Positions 1 to 13,900 of a stretch of 64,000 nt of DNA are shown piece by piece. A program made the position numbers and the translations under genes. The DNA comes from Stichopus chloronotus. Taxonomy: Eukaryota; Echinodermata; Holothuroidea; Aspidochirotida; Stichopodidae. Location: positions 36,395,200 to 36,459,199 of the forward strand of contig CM037843.1 of the NCBI GenBank assembly GCA_021234535.1, in the 5' to 3' direction. Within the stretch, counting starts at the first letter, position 1. Every line of letters begins with the position of its first letter. Under the pieces are notes generated by a model. It ran no database searches and was not told where the DNA came from. It was given only the letters and a program-made list of their open reading frames with translations.

Positions 1-1306
1 AGGGAGTGCCCATTGTCATACCTCTTGGGGATTTTGTGTACTCCCTTTTGCATTATGTACAGTAATCTTTGTGTATATGCTCTTTCTTATTATACCCATG
101 CATGAACAATAAACTGAACGAAACATATGTAGAGGAAGCAGAAGTGTTTAGGCTCTAATACAGAGCAAGGACGCCACAAAGTTCTGTTCAGCTTCATCAG
201 TGTGTGAATAGCAAGAATCTTGGACAAAATACCTTGGGACACCCCGCTCCCCCACAACTGCAGCTTCTGGCTTATTTCTACATAATGTAGAAGCACCTTA
301 GTTTTCCAAGGTATCTGCTATTTCTATGAACACTTGTTCATCTAATTAATATTAATTCAAGTTCAGGGCAAAAAACATTTGTTGGATGCATACCACAGAT
401 CTTTCTGACTCATGCAAGGTTACCAGAAACAGATGGTTTTGATTTCAGTAAGTTTAAAGCACATGAATGTTATATCCTGTAAAAAATGTTAATTACATTG
501 AGTCTTGAATTTCTACCTATGAAATAGCCTAATGTTAAAAAAAAAATAGCTGATGTTGTTTATGTTAGGCTACAAAACAAACATTTCACAAAATGTGGTA
601 AAGACAGGAGAAACAGCATTTTCAGTTAACATTGGAAGCATTTTCTCATACCAGTGCTTACAGGACATACACAAAGCATTCCCAGAGGGTTACTTCCTGG
701 ACCGCCACCAGGGCATTGTTCCTAAACTTCACCAAGGGCTCTTGTGCAAGCCTCTGGACCCCTCTAGAAGTGGATGGTTTCCCTGTCTCCAGCCCAGCAC
801 GAAAATTTGTGTAGGCCTTGCTACAACCCTGCTGTGGGTGCACCCAATATTCCCAAGGTTCTTTTTTCCCAGGGTTGATGGGAGTAGGGCACAAGAACTG
901 GGGCAGACAGACATCTCTGGCTTATGTAGTAGATGTCACCTATTTCTGGCACATTGGGTTCAGAGCTATGGCATCCAAAGTACTGGGGTACTTTATGCAA
1001 AGACAAAAAAAAACACGAAAAAACATAAATTAACCGTCATTAAAGGTATTTATTCATTTAATTACTAGCTTTGCTTCTTGTTCTCAGAACTACATGCATT
1101 TCCACGAAAACCTCACTAAAATTGTTCAATTTGTTTTCTCAAAAAAAAAACAAAAAGAGTTGATATCCTTACCCCCTCCAAATTTTGTTTAATTTCCTCT
1201 TCTTTAAGAAAGAATGTTATATCTTAACCCCTTCAAATTTGCTTTTCTTAATGAAGAAAAATATCTTTTCCTAAGTCCTAAGTTTCCCAATAAGGTACAT
1301 AAACAG
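1..1306. other. No gene identified
   Basis: AT-rich sequence with a more GC-balanced block at about 640-960, open in several frames on both strands (up to 171 codons on plus). None of the translations resembles a known family and no splice-consistent exon could be defended. An aataaactgaac motif near 107-118 may be the 3' end of a retroelement. Confidence 0.4.
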
Positions 1307-1435
1307 TTAAAATAAAGGCTTAAACTGGTCGTCCCGTCTGTTTCTCCAGTTGTGGACTCCTATGACCTCTGTTGATGGTTGGTGCTGCAGGTTGTGCCCG
1401 TGGGTAGTGGTAGGTCGACTCCCAAACCAGAAAGC
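1307..1435 (-). CDS. Possible terminal exon, unassigned
   Basis: The segment starts after a ttgcacttgcag acceptor on the minus strand and reads AFWFGSRPTTTHGHN and onward to a TAA, 42 residues, in DNA that is noticeably less AT-rich than its flanks. It is in phase with the candidate first exon at 2949-2770. It has no recognised domain and may be chance. Confidence 0.15.
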   Translation of the reverse strand, partial: AFWFGSRPTTTHGHNLQHQPSTEVIGVHNWRNRRDDQFKPLF

Positions 1436-2054
1436 CTGCAAGTGCAAATACGTAACAATTACACACCAGCTATAAAGTCTTATACAAATTTCCACGATTT
1501 CCACTTTCCCCAAAGTAAGATTTGTCTTACTACCTTATAGACCCAAATACAGTTAACATCACATTCCCCAATCTAGTTATCACTCAAACTTGGAACATTT
1601 TACAACTTTTTTAAGCATAGAAACGTCCTCTGTAAATTCTACTCAATACAACACATCAATTTACTCAGTAAAACGCTTTTTTTTGGCTTCTCTCAAAGAC
1701 ACACGAAACACCCCTATTTCTATTCTTAAGAAAATAAAAGTTCTTACCATATAATGGCTTTGCAGGTTGAGTAGTGAGTACAGTACAGGTAGGATGATAG
1801 CTAGTCACGCTCCTGGCTCCATGCAGTGCAAGCCACTATTTATTCTCCTTCCTACAGGCTGAAGCACGAAGTTCCTATCTCTCTCTGCTAAATTGGGAAA
1901 ACCTCACACCGAAGGCAGAATAATATTTTAATGTGCACACGCTAGCTAACTACCAGCTTACCCTCTTCGAAGTCTGAGTCTGTACTGCCCAATAGCACTC
2001 TTCCTCTGAAACTAGCCACCTCGGCACACCCAAGTAAAGAATGTGAGGTTTGCC

Positions 2055-2249
2055 ACCTAATTGTGCTACCGTATTGATGTTCCTAATCAGTTATTTCTGT
2101 TACGTAACTGCATTACACAATATGACAGAGGCAAACTCCTCAGCCGTGACAGTAGAGCCCATTCTGTTCTGGAAAATAGGATCGATCACCTTCTTGAATC
2201 CATTGACTATTTTAGCAGTGACAGCTTCCTATGGCAAATTCAGTGGTAA
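2055..2249 (+). other. Unassigned protein-like fragment
   Basis: About 62 codons opened only by a non-ATG codon after a TAA. The translation (for example HSVLENRIDHLLESIDYF) is biased toward residues normal for a folded protein and is followed by a plausible TG|gtaata donor. No acceptor or partner exon was found. It could be an exon remnant or a transposon-derived fragment. Confidence 0.2.
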
Positions 2250-2289
2250 TATGCTAAATAACAGGAAATGAATAGTAACATCAAGTCTA

Positions 2290-2560
2290 CAGTGCTTCTG
2301 AAATTTAAAGGCTGTAACGCATCACCCCAGACAGTTTCAATTCTCCCAACCACCTACCTCTAGTCCCTCCCTCAGCCTGTCTTAAATTCCTCCACATGTG
2401 TAATCAGAACAATGGATACCTGTGTACACTGTGTAATACGAGCTGCTCTGCATCTTTCGAATTTGCTGTCAATCTAAGAGTACTGTAACTTAGAACCAGT
2501 TGAGAATTTTCCTTTCCGTGAGGTAAAAATATGGCTTAGGGTGATGCAATACAGCCTTTA
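2290..2560 (+). repeat. Dispersed repeat, copy 1 (partner at 58195-58470)
   Basis: This stretch aligns over about 270 bases with 58195-58470 in the same orientation. Shared blocks include ctcccaaccac, ccctcagcct, tgtgtaatca and gaatttgctgtcaa. Divergence is high, with small indels and a poly-C expansion in the other copy. No terminal repeats or coding potential are visible, so the class is unknown. Confidence 0.65.
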
Positions 2561-2769
2561 AGCTGATGACCTCTTCTTCTGTGTCCTAATTCTAGTAGTA
2601 GTACTTACTCCCGACAAATTGAAAAATACTGCCTGATCAACATTCAGGCTCTTTACAATTTTAACTCAAGTTAACAACAACAATACCTTGCCTAAGGCAG
2701 AAAGTTAAGTGTTTTTACTACACTATAAGTATTAGTAGTAATATTACTGTTACTAAGTGTTAGGCTTAC

Positions 2770-2949
2770 GGGTGTTAGGCTTGGGTTTTCTTCGTCAATG
2801 GGATCTGTTGCTGTGGTCGATAAGTAGTCGATTAAATCCAAATGAAATATGCCTGGTTGAATTTTCACAGTGACCGTAACATGAACGCACATTATAAGGA
2901 GAATTGATACGAAATGAGCGGAAATGCTAGGTAACGTTTTCACAGCCAT
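2770..2949 (-). CDS. Possible first exon of a small secreted-protein gene
   Basis: An ATG in good context (aagATGG) opens 60 codons that end at a consensus donor (CCC|gtaagcc). The first 28 residues look like a signal peptide: a Lys at position 4, then a hydrophobic core (FVSILLIMCVHVTV). What follows is polar and acidic (TDPIDEENPSLTP) with no cysteine. Downstream on the same strand are a possible 44-nt internal exon (2005-1962) and a possible terminal exon (1435-1307, ending DQFKPLF and stop, with a cttgcag acceptor). Joining the first and last directly keeps the frame and gives about 102 residues. I do not recognise the protein, and the joins are guesses. Confidence 0.3.
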
Positions 2950-3242
2950 CTTGCCAAGTAGACCTCTCAACGTACGATACTACATGTACTAGTACAGTTC
3001 GACTATAGTTCATACCACCTGCACTAGGTAGAAGTACTAGTAGCCCTAACTCAGCCTCACTTGGGTCTACATCGATACATCACACATAGAAATAGACTTT
3101 TATGCTACCACGTCAGTACTCCAGTCCTAGCCTAGAGTTGCCCTGTTGCCCTGTAATATCTGTGTACGTGTATACATATGGAACGCCAATATTCACGTTC
3201 TGCACGATAAATCGAAGTGGATACTGGCAGTGTGTTACTTGT

Positions 3243-3400
3243 TTTCACTCGAGTTTCGAGTTACTTTTTTTTTTTTTGGTGTTTCGAGTCACTGTTTCGA
3301 GTTTCCAGTCACTGTTTTCTAGTTTCGTGTTACTTTTTCCATTTTCGAGTTACTTTCTTCGAGTTTCAAATTAGTTTTCGAGTTCCCAGTTTATTTTCGC
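3243..3400 (+). repeat. Degenerate tandem array of TTTCGAGT-type units
   Basis: The core TTTCGAG followed by TTACT or TCACT recurs at roughly 20-base spacing about seven times, interrupted by a T run near 3267-3279. It is probably a minisatellite. A single cytosine-guanine step is kept in nearly every unit. Confidence 0.6.
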
Positions 3401-3884
3401 TCTACGATTCGTACTGAACCTTGGTTTGATGTACATAATTCAAAGGACACCGATGATGCTTTTCACTAGGGCAGCTCCCTGCTCTCACAAGACACATGTA
3501 TTCCCTGGGTATATCAGTGGATGACTCCAGCCACTCTGAATTCTTGTAAGACATGGGCATCGATTTAATATTGAAAGTGTGGGGGGGGGGGGTATCTAGC
3601 CTATTTTCTTTCTCTAAAAGTGACGTATGCCATGCCGTAAGTCGGTGGAACGAAAAACAATTTATGGGGGAAGGTGAGTACTGGCACTACTGTCTAAGCG
3701 AAGCCATCAGTTAGGTGCGAAACATACGCGAAAATTTTGGGTTTTGCAACCCCTCAAAATAGTCTTATGTGTGTAGTGTCTGGGATCCGCCTTAGGAACC
3801 TCTCATGGGGGTCCAGGTATGTACAAGCCACCTTCCCCCCCCCCCCCCCCCATGCAATATTTGCGGTTCTTTCCATATCGGTAT

Positions 3885-5073
3885 AGACTGGTCACTGTAT
3901 TGATGTCATTTACCTTGATTTTCAAAAGGCCTTTGATAAAGTACCATTAGGCAGACTTATGGTGAAACTGCGTCAGTTAGGTATCCAGGGTAGGTGTGCA
4001 GATTGGATCAATTCTTGGCTACCAGGTAGATCTCAGAGAGTTGTTGTCAATGGTAATTTCTCTTCTTGGAGATATGTCACAAGTGGAGTTCCTCAGGGTT
4101 CTGTTCTTGGACCAATTCTCTTCTTGATTTTCATTAATGATACAGATAGCTCTCTCACTTCTAGTATAAGTAAGTTTGCTGATGACACCAAGCTGTATCG
4201 GATAGTAAATGACGACAAGGATGCTCCATTGTTGCAATGGGAGTTGGATAGATTATTAACATGGTCCAAAACTTGGCAAATGTCTTTTAATGCTAACAAA
4301 TGCAAAGTCCTTCCCTTTGGTACTAATAATTTGAGTTATGATTATACCATGTTATCATTACAAGTGACCTGAAGCCTTTTAAACAGTGCGCAGGTGCTGC
4401 TGCCAGGGCGAACAGAGTGCTCGGATTGATCAAGAGGAATTTTAGTAATTTTTGTAAAATTATTGTGTTGAGTCTGTATAAGCAGTTGGTTAGGCCGCAT
4501 CTTGACTATGCTGTGCATGCATGGAGTTCCTATTATGAAAAGGGCAAGTTTCTTTTAGAGCAGGTTCAGAGGAGGGCCACTAGGCTTATTCCTGATGTAC
4601 GTCATCTCCCTTATCATGACAGCCTTAAATGTCTGGGACTTACTACTCTTGAGTTAAGAAGGATCAGGGGGGATATGTTGCAGGTTTTCAAAATTCCAAT
4701 GTGGTAGGAATTTTCTCCCCTCTAATTGTGATTACTTCGGGGTTTGTCCTAATTCCCGTGTTCATGGTCATTGTAAGAAGCTGGTGAAATGCTTCTCTAG
4801 GCTTGATGTGAGAAAGTTTAGCTTCTCTCATAGAGTTGTCAATGAGTGGAATAGTCTGCCTGATTGGGTTGTAAATTCCACTTCAGTAAATAGCTTCAAA
4901 GGTAACATTGATAAGTTTTATTGTGACTGTGGCAGAATCTAATTATCCTTGGATATATTGGATATATTAGTTTGGTTAGGGTTTTTTTTTTGGGGGGGGG
5001 GTCTGGATTACAGCGCGGTCATCTTATGGGGCTTTTGCCTTCCTTTGCCCTTAAACTTGTTATGTTATGTTAA
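3885..5073 (+). mobile_element. Decayed CR1/L2-like LINE fragment A (reverse transcriptase 3' half)
   Basis: Translation in shifting frames gives classic non-LTR reverse transcriptase blocks in order: DVIYLDFQKAFDKVP at 3909, SGVPQGSVLGPILF at 4083, FADDTKLY at 4172, then NKCKVL. A frameshift near 4370 follows. After it come LYKQLVRPHLDY, VQRRATRLIP and FSHRVVNEWNSLP, typical of the C-terminal region of CR1/L2/Rex-type elements. It is truncated at the 5' end; the endonuclease and the fingers of the polymerase are gone. The 3' end (5001-5073) finishes in a TTATG pentanucleotide repeat. The same tail occurs on the SINE at 54757-55316. The element is not functional. Confidence 0.9.
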
Positions 5074-5079
5074 AAGAAT

Positions 5080-7237
5080 GAGTGGCAAGAGTGGTTCAGA
5101 ATCTTGGGACTTTATAGCTGATATATTGAAGAATGTTATGAATCATCATGTGCCATGGAAGTTTCGGTGTCGTAAAAGTAGTAGGCCTTCATGGATGACT
5201 AAAGAAGTCCGGCCACTAGACAACAGTGGAAAATGTGTAGGCGTTATAGGATTGATAATTCTGTTTCTGACCTTTATAAGTTTAACATTCACCAACTTAA
5301 AGTGAAAGGGTTAATCTCTAAAGTTAATCTGAATTTCGAGCAAAGTATCGCAGATTATATTAAGGACAACCCGAAGGCATTTTTTTCATATGTTAGATCT
5401 AAGCATAAGGTTAAAGAAACTGTTGTTTCTCTTAGGGATCCTAACACAGATAATGTAGTTGCTGACAGTGGAGATCGTGCTACACTTCTTAAAGATTATT
5501 TTTGTGTCGGTTTTTACACAGGAAGATTTGTCAAATCTCCATAGTGCCATTGGAAAAAGTGTTTTCCAAAATTTGGACTGTGTCTTATTTTCTATGGATG
5601 TAGTTCTAAAAGAGTTGCTTTCTCTCAAGGTTCGTAAGGCCCCTGGCCTGATGCAATCTGTCCAGTTTTGTTGAGGTTATTTGCTCATCATTTCTGTGTT
5701 CAACTGTGACTGGTTTTCAATAAAGTTATGGCTGAAGGTTATGTCCCTCAGGACTGGAGGTGTGCTAACATCACCCCAATTTTAAGAAGGGAGATAAGTC
5801 ACAGTCTTGTAATTACAGGCCTGTCAGTCTCACTACTGTTGTCTGTAAGACCGTGGAATCTGTTGTTAAAAAGTCTATGGTTAGTTTCTTCAGTAGTTAT
5901 TCATTAATCAGATGTCTCAACTTGTCAGAAATTGTCCTGACTCACCAGGCATCTGTGTTGGATCGCCTTCTTTGTATTGCTTTCATTAATAACGTTGATG
6001 CTGATATTGTGTGTAGAGCCAAGATGTTTGCTGATGACACTAAACTGTATTCTGAGGTCTCCTCTGAAGGTGATTCAAAAAGTTATCACAAGGCCTAGAC
6101 AGGATTTTCGGTTGATCTCAGGAGTGGCAAAATGCTGTTCAATATTGATAAATGTAAGGTAATGCATGATCGGCAATGATATTCGTATACTTTGAATGGA
6201 CGGTCAGGCCCGTATCCAGGGGGGGTTCATGGGGTTCGGACGAACCCCCCCCCCCCCCCAAATCTGGAGTTCCGCTCAGCCTACGATAGTAGGCCTACGT
6301 TATCTGATAACTATCTGACGCATTCAGCTTAACCTTTCATTGCATGTGTCTTCGGCACTAGTCGGTCATAATTGTCAGGTAAAATGTTCCACTTGTGGTA
6401 ACATTGAACCCCCCCCCCCCGCCCCACTGAAAAAGCTGCATTCGGGCCTGACAGTCACTGCAAGAGGTTTCTGTCGAAAGGGTCTTAGGTAATCACATAG
6501 ATTTATCTTCTTTACAGACAGCTATAAGCAGTGTGTTGAAGCAGCTAAAAGATCGAATAGGATTTTAGGTATGATTAAGAGAACTTTTAGTTTCCTTAAG
6601 CAAGACATTGTTGTTAGGATCTATAAGCAGTTGGTTATGGCTCATTTACAATAGAGTATGCTGCTCAAGCTTGAAACCCATATTTTTCTAAAGATAATGA
6701 TTTACTTGAGAAAGACCAGCGCAGGGCGACTAGATTGATTAGAGCCTTCAAGGGTGTTCCCTATAACAGTAGGTTACGTCTCTTAAATCTTACGTCACAT
6801 GAGCTGAGAAGATTACATAGAGATTTGATACAAGTCATCAAGATTGTTCATGGTTTTGATAATTTTTCATTTTCTGATTTTTTTCAAGTTTACAAATAGC
6901 AAAATTACGAGAGTTCATTGTCTTAAACTCCAGAAGGTTCAAACTAAGATCAGTATTCGTCTATACTTCTTTTCTCAGAGGGTAGTGAATGAGTGGAATG
7001 GGTTGCCTAAGAATGTAGTGAAGGCAAGTATTGTTAATGGGTTTAAGAATGCACTGGACAAGTGCTTCAAGTTTTGTGACCTTGTTCGATATTTGGGATA
7101 TTACATTTTTATTTATTTTTTTTTCAGGGTTCTTAATGGGGACTTCATTGTCCATCGTGATCCTTTTTTCTACTGCACTAAACTATACTGAACCGAACTA
7201 AGCTGAGCTGAACGGAACTGAACAAAACGGAATAGGA
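5080..7237 (+). mobile_element. Decayed CR1/L2-like LINE copy B, with internal deletion
   Basis: It begins directly after the tail of fragment A. The linker before the polymerase is recognisable (SRPSWMTKEVR, FFSYVRSKHKV), followed by polymerase blocks (RKAPG, GYVPQDW, NYRPVSLTTVVCKTVE), with frameshifts at about 5510 and 5790. A deletion near 5940-5970 removes the DFQKAFD and PQG blocks. FADDTKLY resumes at 6026, an inverted-repeat element interrupts at 6205-6450, and the C-terminal blocks run to about 7090. The 3' end is an ACTGA-type pentamer repeat at 7186-7237, unlike the TTATG tail of fragment A, so the two are from related but distinct subfamilies. Confidence 0.87.
6205..6450 (+). mobile_element. 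Inverted-repeat (MITE-like) element, copy 1, nested in LINE B
   Basis: The ends are CAGGCCCGTATCCAG on the left and, read inward from the right, CAGGCCCGAATGCAG. Each is followed by a poly-G/poly-C tract inside the element. There is no coding capacity. It splits the LINE reading frame between the segments before 6200 and after 6450. An inverted second copy is at 61239-61460, sharing the interior including aagtggaacattttacctg on its plus strand. The CAGG start recalls hAT-type termini, but no convincing target duplication is seen. Confidence 0.75.
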
Positions 7238-10328
<3,091 letters not shown>

Positions 10329-10485
10329 ATGTTCACATAGACATGCAGTATACGCCTTGCACTCCACATACTGCTCAATGCATGATTCGGTCGCTGCAGT
10401 ACAAAAAACAGCTTTTGGGGGAAGTGGAGAGGCTCTTAACAATCACGTTACTATTCTTATATTATTCAATATATCACTAATTCAA

Positions 10486-10775
10486 TTGCTGATATATCAG
10501 CAAATGAGTTGGTGATATCACCAATTCATTTCCTGATATCAACAATTCATTTGCTGTTATAACCAAATAAATTGCTAATATTGCCAACTATATGTGGTGA
10601 TATCAGTAAATTGTTGATAACATCACAATTAATTTCTGATATCATTAAATGAACTGGCTATATCATAGAATAATTGCTAATATCAGCAAGTGAATTGGTG
10701 ATATCAACATTTATTTCATGATATCAACAAATAATTTGCTGATATCATCAAATGATTTGCTGATATCACCAATAA
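10486..10775. repeat. Array of TGATATCA palindromes at about 21-bp period
   Basis: GATATC cores occur at 10514, 10535, 10599, 10638, 10700, 10720, 10741 and 10762, with degenerate cores filling most gaps. About 14 units repeat every 20-21 bases, close to two helical turns. Two units are perfect palindromes: TTGCTGATATATCAGCAA at 10486-10503 and TTGGTGATATCACCAA at 10509-10524. It ends about 150 bases before the XPO5 start codon. Function unknown; it may simply be a minisatellite. Confidence 0.85.
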
Positions 10776-10922
10776 ATTGTTGTTTAAAAAAAAAATGTTG
10801 ATTAAAAAAACACATATAATTAAAACGGCTTGCCATACGTCCCGGCCCGGCTGCTTGATATCACGTTACTTCTAACATGTTACCAGAGCTAGAGAACGGT
10901 ACTTTCCACGACCTGACCTTAA
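10776..10922 (+). promoter_or_regulatory. XPO5: XPO5 presumed promoter-proximal region and 5' UTR
   Basis: The interval between the palindrome array and the XPO5 ATG contains a CG-rich island (cgtcccggcccggctg, near 10837-10855) in otherwise AT-rich DNA. No clear TATA box stands at a useful distance. Transcription is inferred to start here because exon 1 has no upstream acceptor and carries the start codon; the exact start site cannot be read from sequence. Confidence 0.4.
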
Positions 10923-13900
10923 ATGGCTCTGGATGATATACCAATAGAGCAACTCACTGAAGCTGCTAACATAGCAGTTAATCCATCGGTAACACAGGAA
11001 GAACGAAACAAAGCTTACAATGTAAGACAAAGAGTCGATTAGTACTCTTACAAACATTTAATGTAACATTGTACAGTCTGTATGCCCTAGGTTAGGCTAA
11101 CTTTACTAACAATTAGGCCTAACATTAACAAGTAACATTGTCATGTATTGTTACTGAATAACATGGCTGAGGTTGGTTAACCACGCCTAACACATTCTTA
11201 ACTTGAGTGAGAGTTTGGATACCTTTGGAGCTAACCCTAGGCTGGGAGTGGGATTGAGGCTAAGTTAGTGCATTTCTAGAAGATTATCAGAGACTTCTGT
11301 GGGATCATCCCTTGGGTAAAGTGACTGAGTTCCAAAGTGCATCCCATGTCAGGCCCATGCTGAAGTTTTTCCAAAAAAACAATTGAAAACATAAGGAAAA
11401 TGCCAGCTCCACGTCAGAGATCTTCAGTTCTGAGTGCTCGAAATGCAGACTGGACTGAGTTGTAACAGGACCTTGATAGGCCTACACTAAATGGTCTTGT
11501 GATTGGCAAATCAAGTGTGAGAAGGATCATTTAGGTATAACTTAATTATTGACAATTCATTGAGCCTTACTAGACATTGTGCTAAGGCTGTGACCTCTGC
11601 CAAGAAGGTACTTAGTATTAATAATGGAACTTACAAAAAGTAGGCCTAGTACTAGTAGTAATAGGCCAATACTGAGGTTGTGTAAATCTCTTGTCAGACC
11701 TCATCTGGAATACTGTTGTCAGGCATGGTGCCCTCACCTTCAAAGAGGTATTGATAGTATTGAAAGGTACAATATCGTGCTACAAAATGATTCCCAGATT
11801 TGTCTACTCTCTGAGTGACTTTACAAAGAAGGCGTGAAAGTACTGGTTTAATTTTTCTTGATATGCGTAGACTAAGAGCTGACTTGGGCAGTACCAGGAA
11901 AATCAGTACTTGAATTCGCAGCGCATCAGTACCGGGATTACTCAAAGTACTGAGGCAGACCTCGTGTTCAATGTGCTACAAACAAGAGGTTCAGTGCCTT
12001 TGTCATCATGATGAAAACAGCAGGTTCTGTGCCTTATATACTGTGGTTGTAATGCAGTAACTTGTATTCATGTCTTCACATAAATTCATTGACAGAAAAC
12101 CATCAAACGGCGAGGTAAAAAGTTTCATTTGTGCAGCTTCAGCAGGGTTTGAGAGCAGTACTGTATACAGCATTTAAATCTGCCACCAACTTTTTGCTGA
12201 TGCGATCATGTGTCAACATACCCAGTTGCCACTTGCGACCTAGAATTTTTAAGTCAGGTGATCTGATTACTGTACATTACTTAAAATTATTTTGTCATAT
12301 AAAATCATTGAAAACTTATCTTGTGTTTTTGTGCTTTCTCCAGAAATACAAACAAGTTCGTTGTCATTGCCCCTTGTACACAAACAAATTTCATGATACA
12401 AGCCCAGTACTGTATGTGCATCATATAGTACTTTCGTTGTTCGAAGCGAGCGAATCACTGTACTATTTCAAAATTTCTAATTTTCATGTAATTTGTATGT
12501 TCCATCAGTTCCCCTCCAGCAAATCATGGAAGTACTGCTTGAGGTAGTAGTTACATGATCAAATGAAGAAGCAGCAGTGCTGTGGGAAGTACTGCACTGT
12601 AGATGGTCATACCAGCAAGTTTTGTCTGGATCCCTTTATGTCTTCATGCTTCAGCAGTGATTTGTGCACTGATGTAAATTAGTAAGGTGGGCAAGACACA
12701 GTGAAAGAAAATAAGTCAGTTGGTGTTCTTACCAGTAGAAACTAGACTCTAGCAGTCCCCTCCAGGGTATGCTGTCAGTATCAGAATTGTGTGGACATTT
12801 AAGGAGATAGATGTGATAAGCCTTATTACAATTTGCAGAATCCCTTCTTTAGGCTTCAAATGAAAGATTCAAAGCTATTTGTTGATATGAGATATTGCTG
12901 TAATGTTGTAGGAATCATCGTCATCAATTCATGGCATTAATTGAAATGGCTTCCTTGATATTTTTTAACTCCCAACATATCATTTTACAGTATGTATATT
13001 CCAAGTACAAGGAAGCATAGTGCCCTCGGGCTGTTGGTGAAATCATACGAGATAATTTTTTTCTTACAGATTGCATGTAACACCGTTGATGGTTGGTCAC
13101 ATTAGTGCTATGGAAGTGGTTCCATGTTGGTATTTGTCATACCCTTTTTTCCCCTTTTCTTCTGCGTGATGCTTGGTGACAGATATATTTGATAGGCAGT
13201 ACATATCAGTGTACTGTTCCAGTGTTTCTTGTAACTCATAGTCAGTGATATTGCTCATACTGTTACAGGCCTACTGTAGACTAATGTATCAATGTGAGCA
13301 GCTACCTCAGGTAACTTACAATGGATGATCCGGGGTTGGTGATTTGTTTTTCTTTTAAATCATGATCAAAATTAGTGATCTATGGATTAATTTGCTTGAT
13401 TTAAGTCAAATACAGCAGTTCAATTTGAATCTTGACTATTTCAATTAAAGGCATGATTGTAATCAGCATGATTTAAATCAAACAACCCTGACATGATTGG
13501 TATGGAACCCTGAAATGACAGGTGTGGAATCGCTGCGCAAAACGATAGATGAGATTCCTAACTCCATGGACTGCCTACTTGTTTTCCTTTTTCAGATATG
13601 TGAAGGCTTCAAAGAGAATTCCGGTAGATGCATCCAATATGGCATTAAACTCTCAGAAGCTTCAAACCCTCCAAACATCAGACACTTTGGCTTACAATTG
13701 CTGGAGCACACGGTGAAGTAAGTTGAATCTGATTAAACTTCCTTATAAGGCCAAAAGATGTAAGTCAGATTAGCAGACATGTGTAGTCTCTGGAGCAACC
13801 AAGTTGTGTCACACGTATAAAAAGTCAACAAAACTATCAGATTAAGAAGGAAATAGCGAATAATAGAAAAGACTTCAGAAAGTTATGGGACGTAAAATGT

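Noticed and set aside
60..124. Possible LINE 3' terminus at the window edge (aataaactgaacg)
   Set aside because: It is too short and has no coding blocks upstream within the window to support it.
553..1068. 171-codon plus-strand frame near the left edge
   Set aside because: It is open in several frames on both strands at once, with no family resemblance and a lysine-rich low-complexity end; it looks like a chance frame in a GC-richer patch.
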